Shown here: positions 24,575-32,663 of the stretch, one piece after another | Position numbering within the stretch: position 1 is the first letter of the stretch | How the letters are laid out: each line of letters begins with the position of its first letter | From: Nocardioides silvaticus | Lineage (GTDB): Bacteria > Actinomycetota > Actinomycetes > Propionibacteriales > Nocardioidaceae | NCBI RefSeq assembly: GCF_003160695.1 | Contig: NZ_QGDD01000010.1 | Location: forward strand, 1-64,000 | Direction of reading: 5' to 3' | Length of the DNA stretch: 64,000 bases | Notes under the pieces: generated by a model | The model's database searches: none | Told to the model about the DNA's origin: nothing | Seen by the model: only the letters and a program-made list of their open reading frames with translations | Position numbers and translations under genes: made by a program

Positions 24575-25933
24575 GTGACCAGCTACACCGTCATCAACCC
24601 GGCCACGGCCACCCCCGTGACCGAGGTGGCCCTGGCCTCCGTCGAGGAGACCGACGCTGCGATCGAGCGGGCCCAGGAGGCCTTCCTCTCCTGGCGCGAC
24701 GTCGCGCCCGGGGAGCGGGCCCGGCTGCTGCGGTCCTTCGCCGCCGTCGTCGACACCCACGTCGAAGAGCTCGCGCAGCTGGAGGTGGTGAACTCCGGGC
24801 ACACGATCGGCAACGCGCGGTGGGAGGCGGGCAACGTCCGCGACGTCCTCAACTACTACTCCGCTGCGCCGGAGCGCCTGTTCGGCCGCCAGATCCCGGT
24901 GCCGGGCGGCGTGGACGTCACCTTCCGCGAGCCGCTCGGCGTGGTCGGTGTGATCGTGCCCTGGAACTTCCCGATGCCGATCGCCGGCTGGGGCTTCGGC
25001 CCGGCGCTGGCTGCCGGCAACACCGTCGTGCTGAAGCCGGCCGAGCTCACGCCCCTGACGGCGGTCCGGCTCGGTGAGCTGGCGGTGGAGGCCGGGATCC
25101 CCGAGGGAGTCCTCACGGTGGTCCCGGGCAAGGGCTCGGTCGTCGGCGAGCGGTTCGTCACCCACCCGCTGGTCCGCAAGGTCTGCTTCACCGGCTCCAC
25201 CGAGGTCGGCAAGCGGATCATGGCGGGCTGCGCCGACCAGGTGAAGAAGGTGACCCTGGAGCTGGGCGGCAAGAGCGCCAACATCGTCTTCGCCGACGCC
25301 GACATCGAGAAGGCAGCGGCCACCGCGCCGTACGCCGTCTTCGACAACGCCGGCCAGGACTGCTGCGCGCGCTCGCGCATCCTCGTCCAGCGCTCGGCGT
25401 ACGACGAGTTCCTCGGCCGCCTCGAGACGGCGGTCGGGGGGATGAAGGTGATCGATCCTGCCGACGAGTCGAGCGAGATGGGCCCGCTGATCTCGGCGCG
25501 GCAGCGGGACTCGGTCGCCGGCTACCTCGACGGCGTCGAGGCCGCGTTCACCGGACCGGCTCCGCAGTCCGACGGGTTCTGGCTGCCGCCGACGGTCGTG
25601 CTGACCGACGACACCGACGCCCGGATCTGGCGCGAGGAGGTCTTCGGTCCGGTCGTCGCGGTGATGCCGTTCGACGACGAGGACGACGCCGTCCGGCTCG
25701 CCAACGACACGGAGTACGGCCTGTCCGGCTCGATCTTCACCCGCGACGTGGGCCGCGCGCTGAGGGTCGCGCGCGCTGTGGAGGCCGGCACCCTCAGCGT
25801 CAACTCGCACTCCTCGGTGCGCTACTGGACGCCGTTCGGCGGCTACAAGCAGTCCGGCCTCGGCCGGGAGCTCGGGCCGGACGCGCCGGACGCGTTCACC
25901 GAGGAGAAGAACGTCTTCATCGCGGACGACTGA
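24575..25933 (+). CDS. Aldehyde dehydrogenase
   Basis: This 452-residue NAD(P)-dependent dehydrogenase has PWNFPMP (N131 stabilises the oxyanion), general base E229 in LELGGKSANIVF, catalytic C263 in FDNAGQDCC, and EEVFGPV near the C-terminus. It is somewhat shorter than the roughly 480-500 typical of the family because the C-terminal region is compact. I chose the GTG preceded by GAAAGGA; another in-frame GTG lies five codons upstream. In this locus it should oxidise a gamma-glutamylated aldehyde to the acid. Confidence 0.88.
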   Translation: MTSYTVINPATATPVTEVALASVEETDAAIERAQEAFLSWRDVAPGERARLLRSFAAVVDTHVEELAQLEVVNSGHTIGNARWEAGNVRDVLNYYSAAPERLFGRQIPVPGGVDVTFREPLGVVGVIVPWNFPMPIAGWGFGPALAAGNTVVLKPAELTPLTAVRLGELAVEAGIPEGVLTVVPGKGSVVGERFVTHPLVRKVCFTGSTEVGKRIMAGCADQVKKVTLELGGKSANIVFADADIEKAAATAPYAVFDNAGQDCCARSRILVQRSAYDEFLGRLETAVGGMKVIDPADESSEMGPLISARQRDSVAGYLDGVEAAFTGPAPQSDGFWLPPTVVLTDDTDARIWREEVFGPVVAVMPFDDEDDAVRLANDTEYGLSGSIFTRDVGRALRVARAVEAGTLSVNSHSSVRYWTPFGGYKQSGLGRELGPDAPDAFTEEKNVFIADD

Positions 25934-25956
25934 CAGGGACTGAGGGGAGAACGGAC

Positions 25957-26724
25957 ATGGCAGGACGTCTGGACGGGCGGGTCGCCGTCATCACCGGAGG
26001 GTGCTCGGGCATCGGGCTGGCCACCGTGCGGCGGTTCGTCGAGGAGGGCGCCAAGGTCGTGATCGGCGACGTCGACGACGGCCGCGGCACGGAGCTCGCC
26101 GCGGAGCTCGACGTCACCTACGTGCACGTCGACGTGACCAGCAAGGACGAGGTGGACGCGCTCTTCCGCACCGCCAAGGACACCTACGGCTCGATCGACG
26201 TCGCGTTCAACAACGCCGGCATCTCGCCGCCCGACGACGACTCGATCCTCGACACCGAGCTCGAGGCGTGGCGCCGGGTGCAGGAGGTCAACCTCACCAG
26301 CGTCTACCTGTGCTGCAAGGCCGCGCTGCCCTACATGCTCGAGCAGGGCCGGGGCTCGATCATCAACACCGCCTCGTTCGTGGCGGTGATGGGCGCGGCG
26401 ACGTCGCAGATCTCCTACTCGGCCTCCAAGGGCGGCGTGCTGTCGATGAGCCGGGAGCTCGGGGTGCAGTTCGCGCGGCAGGGGGTGCGGGTCAACGCAC
26501 TCTGCCCCGGGCCGGTCAACACGCCGCTGCTGCAGGAGCTGTTCGCCAAGGACGAGGAGCGCGCGGCTCGCCGGCTCGTGCACGTACCGATGGGACGGTT
26601 CGGCGAGCCGGAGGAGATGGCCAACGCCGTGCTCTTCCTCGCTTCCGACGAGTCCTCCTTCATCACCGCGTCCACGTTCCTCGTCGACGGTGGCATCTCG
26701 GGTGCCTACGTGACCCCGCTCTGA
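25957..26724 (+). CDS. Short-chain dehydrogenase/reductase
   Basis: This 255-residue classical SDR has cofactor loop TGGCSGIG (13-20), D39 after the second strand favouring NAD, NNAG (85-88), S140, and catalytic Y154 and K158 in ISYSASKGG. It lies between the aldehyde dehydrogenase and the PuuD-like hydrolase, where an alcohol-to-aldehyde step is expected if the ligase acts on an amino-alcohol such as ethanolamine. That pathway position is inferred. The ATG has AGGGGAG upstream. Confidence 0.88.
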   Translation: MAGRLDGRVAVITGGCSGIGLATVRRFVEEGAKVVIGDVDDGRGTELAAELDVTYVHVDVTSKDEVDALFRTAKDTYGSIDVAFNNAGISPPDDDSILDTELEAWRRVQEVNLTSVYLCCKAALPYMLEQGRGSIINTASFVAVMGAATSQISYSASKGGVLSMSRELGVQFARQGVRVNALCPGPVNTPLLQELFAKDEERAARRLVHVPMGRFGEPEEMANAVLFLASDESSFITASTFLVDGGISGAYVTPL

Positions 26725-26726
26725 CC

Positions 26727-27437
26727 GTGACCTCCCGACCGCTCATCGGGCTCAGCACCTACCGCGAGCAGGCGCGGTGGGGCGTGTGGGACCAGGCCGC
26801 CGACCTGCTGCCGACCACCTACGCCCGGTCGATCGAGGCGGCCGGCGGGGTGCCGGTTCTGCTGCCGCCGACCAAGCCGTACGACGCCGCGGCGGCCGCG
26901 GTCGTCGTACGACTCGACGGGCTGGTGATCAGCGGCGGCGCCGACGTCGCGCCGCAGCGCTACGACGAGGATCCCCACGACCGCACCACGAACTGGCGCG
27001 AGGACCGCGACGCCTGGGAGCTCGCCCTGCTCGCGGCAGCGGACGGCGCAGACCTGCCGGTGCTGGGCGTGTGCCGCGGGATGCAGGTGATGGCGGTCCA
27101 CGCGGGCGGCAGCCTCGACCAGCACGTGCCCGACCTGGTCGGTCACGAGGGCCACAACCCTGCGCCCGGGGTGTTCGGCGAGACCGCGGTGTCAGTGGCG
27201 CCGGAGAGCCGGCTCGGGTCGCTGGTCGGCACCGACCTCACCGTGCACTGCCACCACCACCAGTCGGTGCGCGAGCACCCGGGCTTCACCGCAGCGGCCT
27301 GGGCAGGGGACGGGGTGGTCGAGGCGATGGAGGCCGCCGGCGACCGGCTCTGCGTCGCCGTCCAGTGGCACCCCGAGGTGGCGGCGGACGCGGGGTTGTT
27401 TAGGGGACTGGTCGAGGCGGCGTCGGCCCGCTCGTGA
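26727..27437 (+). CDS. Gamma-glutamyl-amine hydrolase, PuuD-like (class I GATase)
   Basis: This 236-residue peptidase C26/class I amidotransferase protein has nucleophile C116 (GVCRGMQ), H215 and E217 (QWHPE), and a segment HCHHHQSV typical of PuuD relatives. It should cleave the gamma-glutamyl bond and release glutamate plus the oxidised product. The GTG starts two bases after the SDR stop, completing the ligase, dehydrogenase, SDR and hydrolase series. Its presence is the strongest sign that the ligase makes a gamma-glutamyl intermediate. Confidence 0.85.
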   Translation: MTSRPLIGLSTYREQARWGVWDQAADLLPTTYARSIEAAGGVPVLLPPTKPYDAAAAAVVVRLDGLVISGGADVAPQRYDEDPHDRTTNWREDRDAWELALLAAADGADLPVLGVCRGMQVMAVHAGGSLDQHVPDLVGHEGHNPAPGVFGETAVSVAPESRLGSLVGTDLTVHCHHHQSVREHPGFTAAAWAGDGVVEAMEAAGDRLCVAVQWHPEVAADAGLFRGLVEAASARS

Positions 27438-27470
27438 GCCCCGGACTCCCGTCCGGGCGCCTACTGGCGC

Positions 27471-27824
27471 TCAGCCTGCGGCGGGACGGTCGCTCCTGGC
27501 AGCGCGGAGGTGCTCGAGGTTCTCGTCACCCCATTGCGCCACCGGGCCGAGTGCTCGGTCGAGGGCGGCGCCACGGTCGGTGAGCGCGTACTCGACGTGC
27601 AGCGGGAACCCCGGCCGCTCGCGACGGACGACGATGCCGTCGCGCTGCAGCTCGCGCAGCTGCTCGGTCAGCACCTTCTCCGAGATCGGCCCGGCGCCGC
27701 GGCGCAGCTCGGCGAAGCGGCGGGGACCTTCGGAGAGGAGCCACATCAAGGTCGGCTTCCACTTGCTGCCGAAGACCGCGAATGCGACGTTGACGCCGCA
27801 GGAATCGTCGGGATCCCAGCCCAT
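27471..27824 (-). CDS. HxlR-family transcriptional regulator
   Basis: This 117-residue winged-helix regulator has an N-terminal Cys (DDSCGVNVAFAVFGSKWKP) typical of the family and the core LRRGAGPISEKVLTEQLRELQRDGIV. HxlR proteins often sense aldehydes, quinones or thiol-reactive compounds through that Cys. It is divergent from an imine-reductase-like gene with about 65 bases between, so it probably controls that enzyme and itself. It converges on the 3' end of the hydrolase gene. Confidence 0.85.
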   Translation of the reverse strand: MGWDPDDSCGVNVAFAVFGSKWKPTLMWLLSEGPRRFAELRRGAGPISEKVLTEQLRELQRDGIVVRRERPGFPLHVEYALTDRGAALDRALGPVAQWGDENLEHLRAARSDRPAAG

Positions 27825-27889
27825 GGCGTGGCTCCTTACCTCGAAGTGCGTACTGGTCGACGGCCGCGACCGGTGCCACCGTCGTCGGC

Positions 27890-28828
27890 ATGAACTCCCC
27901 GACCCGCGATCTTCATCCCCGAACCACCCGCCCTCTCTCCGACCGGACGACCAGTTCGGTGCGCCGGGTGGCCGTGCTCGGCCTGGGTGCGATGGGCATC
28001 GCGCTCGCTCGCGCGCTGGCAGCGGCCGGGCACGAGGTGACGGCGTGGAACAGGTCGCCGAAGGACCCCGTAGCGCTCGGGTTCGACACCGTCGGCATCC
28101 GGGTCGCGGCGGCGGTCGAGGACGCCGTCGCCGAGGCCGAGGCCGTTCTCGTCTGCGTACGCGACCACCATGCCAGCCGCGACGTGCTGGCCACGATCGC
28201 GTCGCAGATCGAGGGCGACGTGCCCGTGGTCAACTTGTCGAGCGGCACCTCGGACCAGGCCGTCGCCTCGGCGGCAGCCGCTGCCGACCTGGCTTACGTG
28301 ACGGGGGCGATCATGGTGCCCACGCCACTCGTCGGCACCGAGGACAATCTGGTGCTGGTCGCCGGCCCGGCCGGTGCCGTCCGCTCGGCGGTGCCGGTCC
28401 TCGAGGGCCTCGGCGGCACCATCGACGTCCTCGGGGAGGACCACGCGCTGCCACCGGTCCTGGACATGGCGATGCTCGACATGTACTTCGCAGGGATGTA
28501 CGCGTTCCTCCACTCCGCGGCGCTGGTGCGCCGGCACGGCATCGAGCCGACGGCGTACCTGCCCTACGCCCGAGGGCTGCACGCGACGCTCGGCGTGGAG
28601 CTCGACGGCCTGGCCGCCTCGTTCGAGAACGGCACGTACGACGGCGGCCAGGCGAGCCTGGAGATGTGCCTGAGCTTCCTCGAGCACATCGTGGCCACCA
28701 GCGAGGATGCCGGGGTCGACCCGGCACTGCCGTTGCTGGTCCGGGACGCCACGCGGCGAGCCCTGGCTACCTCGACGGGCGACACCGACTGGGACGTCGT
28801 TGCCGAGGGACTGGCGCACCCGGCCTGA
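27890..28828 (+). CDS. NADPH-dependent imine-reductase-like oxidoreductase
   Basis: This 312-residue protein of the 6-phosphogluconate-dehydrogenase/beta-hydroxyacid-dehydrogenase superfamily has an NADP-binding VAVLGLGAMGIALARALA, then WNRSP after the second strand (Arg favouring NADPH). The helical C-domain carries DMAMLDMYFAGMYAFLHSAALV. That domain resembles imine reductases and related reductive aminases. The first 23 residues look disordered, and a GTG near 27959 could be the true start. The divergent HxlR gene is its likely regulator, a pairing I recall as common in actinobacteria. Confidence 0.8.
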   Translation: MNSPTRDLHPRTTRPLSDRTTSSVRRVAVLGLGAMGIALARALAAAGHEVTAWNRSPKDPVALGFDTVGIRVAAAVEDAVAEAEAVLVCVRDHHASRDVLATIASQIEGDVPVVNLSSGTSDQAVASAAAAADLAYVTGAIMVPTPLVGTEDNLVLVAGPAGAVRSAVPVLEGLGGTIDVLGEDHALPPVLDMAMLDMYFAGMYAFLHSAALVRRHGIEPTAYLPYARGLHATLGVELDGLAASFENGTYDGGQASLEMCLSFLEHIVATSEDAGVDPALPLLVRDATRRALATSTGDTDWDVVAEGLAHPA

Positions 28829-28890
28829 CGGTCGCACTCGTCATTGCGACCGCGGGTGGTGGACCTCGTTGGCAAGGACGACTGCGGGCA

Positions 28891-29622
28891 TCACCAGATG
28901 ACGCCGCGGTCGACGACGAGGTTCGCCCCGGTCACCGACCGGCTCGCGTCGGAGGCCAGGTGGAGCAGGTGCTCGGCCACCTCGACCGGCGGCATGAAGC
29001 CGGGCATCACCGACTGGCTCTTGGCGACCAGGCTCCAGTCGGTGTCCTCGGGCAGGCCGTGGGCGGCCGCCTGGATCATCGGGGTGTCGATGCCGCCGGG
29101 GGAGACGCAGTTGACCCGCACCCCCTTGCCGGCCAGCTCGACCGCGAGCGAGCGCATGCCGAGCAGGAGCGCGGCCTTCGACGCGCAGTACTGCGCGTTG
29201 TAGGGCTGGCCCATCACCGAGGAGATCGACGCCACCGACACCACGTTGCCGCCGCTCTCGACGAGCGCCGGCGCGAACGCCTGCGCCAGCAGGATCGGCG
29301 CCAGCGCGTTGACGTCGAAGTGCTTGCGGAGACCGGCCGCCGTCAGCTTCCCGAGCTCCGCGAACTGCTGGACCCCGGCGACGTTGCAGAGCACGTCGAG
29401 ACCGCCGAGCTCCGCGAGCGCGGCGTCCACGAACGCGTCGCGGGCGGCGTCGTCGGCGAGGTCGCAGGCCACGATCCCGTCACCGGCGACCACGTCGGTG
29501 GCGACGACGCGGGCGCCCTCGGCGCGGAACAGCTCGGCGACGGTGCCGCCGAGACCGCCGGCCGCACCGGTGACGACGACGCGGCGGTCGGTGAATCTCT
29601 GCGCACGTTCGGGTTCGGTCAT
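28891..29622 (-). CDS. SDR-family dehydrogenase under a KstR-type operator
   Basis: This 243-residue classical SDR has cofactor loop TGAAGGLGG, an acidic residue after the second strand (VVATDVV), and catalytic S-Y-K in SVASIS...YNAQYCASKAA. The start chosen is MTEPERAQ, six codons inside an upstream in-frame codon that would overlap the operator. A KstR-consensus box lies about eleven bases upstream. KstR regulates cholesterol and steroid catabolism in actinobacteria, so a hydroxysteroid or steroid-CoA substrate is plausible. The EthD-like gene shares the same 34-base divergent region. Confidence 0.8.
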   Translation of the reverse strand: MTEPERAQRFTDRRVVVTGAAGGLGGTVAELFRAEGARVVATDVVAGDGIVACDLADDAARDAFVDAALAELGGLDVLCNVAGVQQFAELGKLTAAGLRKHFDVNALAPILLAQAFAPALVESGGNVVSVASISSVMGQPYNAQYCASKAALLLGMRSLAVELAGKGVRVNCVSPGGIDTPMIQAAAHGLPEDTDWSLVAKSQSVMPGFMPPVEVAEHLLHLASDASRSVTGANLVVDRGVIW

Positions 29623-29632
29623 GGCAGGAGAA

Positions 29633-29646
29633 TAGAACACGTTCTA
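29633..29646. promoter_or_regulatory. KstR-type operator (site 1)
   Basis: TAGAACACGTTCTA is a perfect 14-base palindrome that matches the published KstR consensus TNNAACNNGTTNNA at every fixed position. It sits between the divergent SDR and EthD-like genes, within 11 bases of both starts, so one site should control both. A KstR gene is not in this window, so the regulator would act from elsewhere. Confidence 0.65.
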
Positions 29647-29656
29647 CTATCTCGGG

Positions 29657-30259
29657 GTGGAGAAGATCGACCTGCTGCTCTGGGACGACGACGCCGTGGC
29701 GGCCGCGACCGCACTGGCGCCCGACGAGGAGACCGGGCTGAGGTCGGCCCAGGTGTCGCTCGCGGCCGACCTGCCCGGGGCGACGCTGTTGATGGGCCGG
29801 GGCGCCGCGCTGCGCGGGCTGGTCGAGCTGTGGGTCGACTCCGTCGACGTCTGGCCGGACGTCGTACAACGGGTGCCGGGGGACGCCTACCTCGTCACCG
29901 AGTCGGTGCCCCAGCCGGTCGCGTCGGGGGACTGGCTGACCCACTTCACCTGGTTCCCGAAGCCGGGGCGGCTGACCGAGGAGGAGTTCTTCCACGGCTG
30001 GCACGTCGTGCACGCGCCCTCGTCGGCGCGGCTGCACCCGCTGCGCCAGGGCTACGTCCGCGACGCCGTTGCGCGCACGCTGACGCCGGGCTCGCCGCCG
30101 GTGCGCGCGATCGTCAGCGAGTACTTCGCCGAGGACGTCTACCTCGACCCCGGTCGGCTGTTCGGCAGCCCGGAGGAGCTGACCCGGACCGTCGAGGAGC
30201 TCCCGCTCTACGCCGACCAGGCCGACATCTCGAGCCGACCGCTGCGACGGCTCAGGTAG
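29657..30259 (+). CDS. EthD-domain-like protein
   Basis: This roughly 200-residue protein has a C-terminal dimeric alpha-beta-barrel segment, THFTWFPKPGRLTEEEFFHGW and HVVHAPSSARLHPLRQGYVRD, characteristic of EthD-like proteins. The first half is another diverged ferredoxin-like repeat. Such proteins accompany P450 or catabolic systems with unclear catalytic roles. GTG is the start; with the KstR-type box only ten bases upstream, the mRNA would be leaderless or nearly so. The stop lies inside a 9-base tandem repeat shared with the next gene's end. Confidence 0.7.
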   Translation: MEKIDLLLWDDDAVAAATALAPDEETGLRSAQVSLAADLPGATLLMGRGAALRGLVELWVDSVDVWPDVVQRVPGDAYLVTESVPQPVASGDWLTHFTWFPKPGRLTEEEFFHGWHVVHAPSSARLHPLRQGYVRDAVARTLTPGSPPVRAIVSEYFAEDVYLDPGRLFGSPEELTRTVEELPLYADQADISSRPLRRLR

Positions 30260-30288
30260 CTCAGGTAGCTCAGGCAGCTCAGGTAGCG
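30250..30288. repeat. 9-base tandem repeat across two convergent stop codons
   Basis: About four copies of GCTCAGGTA (one with a C change) lie end to end. They contain the TAG stop of the plus-strand EthD-like gene and the TGA stop of the minus-strand acyltransferase gene. The arrangement suggests slippage expansion in a tolerant site. Similar 9-base arrays occur after stop codons at 38358 and 48245. Confidence 0.7.
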
Positions 30289-32141
30289 GTCGCCGCCGAC
30301 AGGATGAGGTCGACCATCGCCCGGTTGCCCTCGCTCGTCAGGTGCACACCGTCGGAGGCGAAGTACTCGTCGTGACCGGCGGCCGCGGTGTGGAAGTCCA
30401 CCACCCGCACGTTGTCGTGCTTGCGGGCCGCGGTGGCGATCGCGTCGACGCTCGTGCTCTCCCAGGAGCGGTTGACGCGCGGGGTGATCAGGAAGATCCG
30501 CGCGTCCTCGTGCTCCTCGCAGAAGTCCAGCAGGTCCTCGGTGCTGATCGCCCCGTTGGTGCCGATGCCGAGGATGTAGTTGCCGCCCGTCCGGTTGAAC
30601 TGGCTGTAGGACCGCGCGATGTCGAGGCCGGTCCACGACTGACGGCCCACCTCGGCGTTGATCGTCACCCGCGGCACCTCCTCGCCGAGCAGGGGCGCGA
30701 TGTCGATCATGATCGAGTCGCCGATCGCCACCGTGTCCCGACCGACGAGGGGGGCCGACGGATCGGGCCGGACCGGGCGGTCGGCCCGGTGGCGGAACAC
30801 GTGCGCGGCCCGCGGCTTCGGCGGCCCGGTGTCGCTGCCGACCGGTGCCGGACCGGTCACCACCGTGCTGGGACCGTGGTCCTCGGGGGGAGGGGTGTTG
30901 ACGCCCGCAAGTGCGAGGCAGGCGAGCAGCGCCGGCGATACCGCGAACACGAACGCCGGGCGGCGCCACCGCCGCGGCAGCGCGAGGATCCGCGTGCGCA
31001 GCCGCCGGCCGACGTAGCGGATGCCGCGGCGTCGTACGGGCTGCTCGACGAAGCGGTAGGACAGCTCGGCGCACGCCAGGGTCAGCAGCACGACGGCAAG
31101 GCTGCGACCGAGATCGAACCGGCCGATGTCCTGTGCCGAGGAGAGCGCGACGAGCACGGGGTAGTGCCACAGGTAGATGGAGTACGACCGGCGGCCGATC
31201 GCGCCGACGGGGCCGGCGTCAACCCGGGCCGCGCAGCGCGCGACGTGGCTGGCCTGCAGCATCAGGATCATGCCCGCCGACGCGAGGGCCGCCAGCAGGA
31301 TGCCGCCGCGGTAGGCGAACGCGGCGGTCTCCGGCAGGGACATGACGAGCAACAGCCAGGCGCCGGTCGCGCAGAGCAGCGCCGGCCACGCCCGCCGGGC
31401 CTCGAGCACGGCGGTCACGCGGCCGAGCTGGTGGGCCTGTCCGTCGCCGGCCGGGTGGAGGGTCAGCGCCAGCAGGGCGCCGATGAGCAGCTCGCCCATC
31501 CGGGTGTCGGTGCCCATGTAGGCGCGGTTCGGATCGACGGCGGCGTAGGTGGTCGCCATCAGCACGACCGAGAGGACGATGCCTCCGCCGACGACCGCGA
31601 GGATCGCGGTCCGGTTGCGCACGATCGTCAACAGCCCGAGCAGCACCAGCGGCCACACGACGTAGAACTGCTCCTCGATCGCCAGCGTCCACAGGTGCGC
31701 GAGCGGGGAGGGCAGCCCGAAGGAGTCGAAGTAGGAGACGTCGTCGAAGATCATCCACCAGTTGCTGGCGTAGAACAGTGCCGCGAGCCCGTCGCCACGG
31801 ACCTTGGTCAGCAGCCCGGGGCCGAACAGCATCGTCGCGACCAGGCACACCACGACGACGGTGTAGGCGGCCGGGAGCAGCCGGCGGAGCCGTCTGCGCC
31901 AGAACCCGATGAGGTCGACCGTGCCGCGCTCCTCGACCTCGGTGAGCAGCAGCCGGGTGATCAGGTAGCCGGAGACGACGAAGAACAGGGTGACGCCCAG
32001 GAACCCGCCACCGAACAACGGAGCACCGAGGTGGTAGCCGACGACGGCGATGATCGCGAGCGCCCGGAGGGTGTCGAGCCCGGGGATCCGAGACGCCCGA
32101 GAAGCGGGGCGATTCGGACCTTCGGGGAGCATGGGCACCAT
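30279..32141 (-). CDS. Acyltransferase-3 membrane protein with C-terminal SGNH domain
   Basis: This 620-residue OatA-like protein has an N-terminal acyltransferase-3 domain of about ten membrane helices, with the conserved IPGLDTLRALAIIAVVGYHLG, RRLRRLLPA and HLWTLAIEEQFYVVWPL. It is followed by an extracytoplasmic SGNH esterase-type domain with AIGDSIM, GTNG and DGVHLTSEGN. OatA-type enzymes move acyl groups across the membrane and transfer them to peptidoglycan, glycans or lipids. ATG is preceded by AGGGA; a second ATG follows three codons later. It has no clear operon partner. Confidence 0.88.
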   Translation of the reverse strand: MVPMLPEGPNRPASRASRIPGLDTLRALAIIAVVGYHLGAPLFGGGFLGVTLFFVVSGYLITRLLLTEVEERGTVDLIGFWRRRLRRLLPAAYTVVVVCLVATMLFGPGLLTKVRGDGLAALFYASNWWMIFDDVSYFDSFGLPSPLAHLWTLAIEEQFYVVWPLVLLGLLTIVRNRTAILAVVGGGIVLSVVLMATTYAAVDPNRAYMGTDTRMGELLIGALLALTLHPAGDGQAHQLGRVTAVLEARRAWPALLCATGAWLLLVMSLPETAAFAYRGGILLAALASAGMILMLQASHVARCAARVDAGPVGAIGRRSYSIYLWHYPVLVALSSAQDIGRFDLGRSLAVVLLTLACAELSYRFVEQPVRRRGIRYVGRRLRTRILALPRRWRRPAFVFAVSPALLACLALAGVNTPPPEDHGPSTVVTGPAPVGSDTGPPKPRAAHVFRHRADRPVRPDPSAPLVGRDTVAIGDSIMIDIAPLLGEEVPRVTINAEVGRQSWTGLDIARSYSQFNRTGGNYILGIGTNGAISTEDLLDFCEEHEDARIFLITPRVNRSWESTSVDAIATAARKHDNVRVVDFHTAAAGHDEYFASDGVHLTSEGNRAMVDLILSAATAT

Positions 32142-32203
32142 GGTCCCTGCCCAACCCGGCGGAAGGTAAATCTTCGGCGAAATCGCCCCGGGTTTCTCCC
32201 GGA

Positions 32204-32623
32204 TCAGCGCGGGACCTGGCGGACCAGGGCCTTCAGGAGGAACGTCGCGATCGCCTTGATCGCCACCTTCTCGACGAGCGGGAGCCGCTGGTCGGCGCTG
32301 ATCGACCACGCGATCCGGGTGCCGCCGGAGGCCGGCGTCAGCTCCACGTCACCACGGTAGTTCTTGAGCGGCACCCCGCCGGTCGCCTTGTAGCCGAGCG
32401 CCGTGCCCGGCTCGAACCGGTCGACCACCTCCACGATCGCCGGCGCGGGACCGGGCGCGTCGATCCGTCGTACGGCGCCGACGCCGTTGCGCTCGGTGCT
32501 GCCCTCCTGCGTGAGGCGCACCTTGATGCCGGGACCCCAGGACGACATGCCCTCGTGGTCGGCGAGGAGCTCCCAGACCTGCTCGCGGGAGGCGTTGACG
32601 ACGGCGGTGGCGGTGGCGCGCAT
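32204..32623 (-). CDS. SRPBCC-family (START-like) protein
   Basis: This 139-residue helix-grip protein begins ATAVVNASREQVWELLADHEG, the usual SRPBCC opening strand and helix, and ends with a long C-terminal helix lining the pocket. The family binds hydrophobic ligands or acts as cyclase/aromatase; polyketide, lipid or toxin-immunity roles occur. It is divergent from a lactonase-like gene with about 40 bases between starts, so they may share a promoter region. No ligand can be assigned. Confidence 0.8.
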   Translation of the reverse strand: MRATATAVVNASREQVWELLADHEGMSSWGPGIKVRLTQEGSTERNGVGAVRRIDAPGPAPAIVEVVDRFEPGTALGYKATGGVPLKNYRGDVELTPASGGTRIAWSISADQRLPLVEKVAIKAIATFLLKALVRQVPR

Positions 32624-32663
32624 GCGCCGAACAGTAGCCAGGGTTCGTGATTGGGTGTCCCCC

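Noticed and set aside
30342-32360. A 672-codon plus-strand frame opposite the acyltransferase gene
   Set aside because: Shadow of a well-supported membrane protein; composition (His, Gln, Arg, Gly, Asp rich) does not resemble any protein family.
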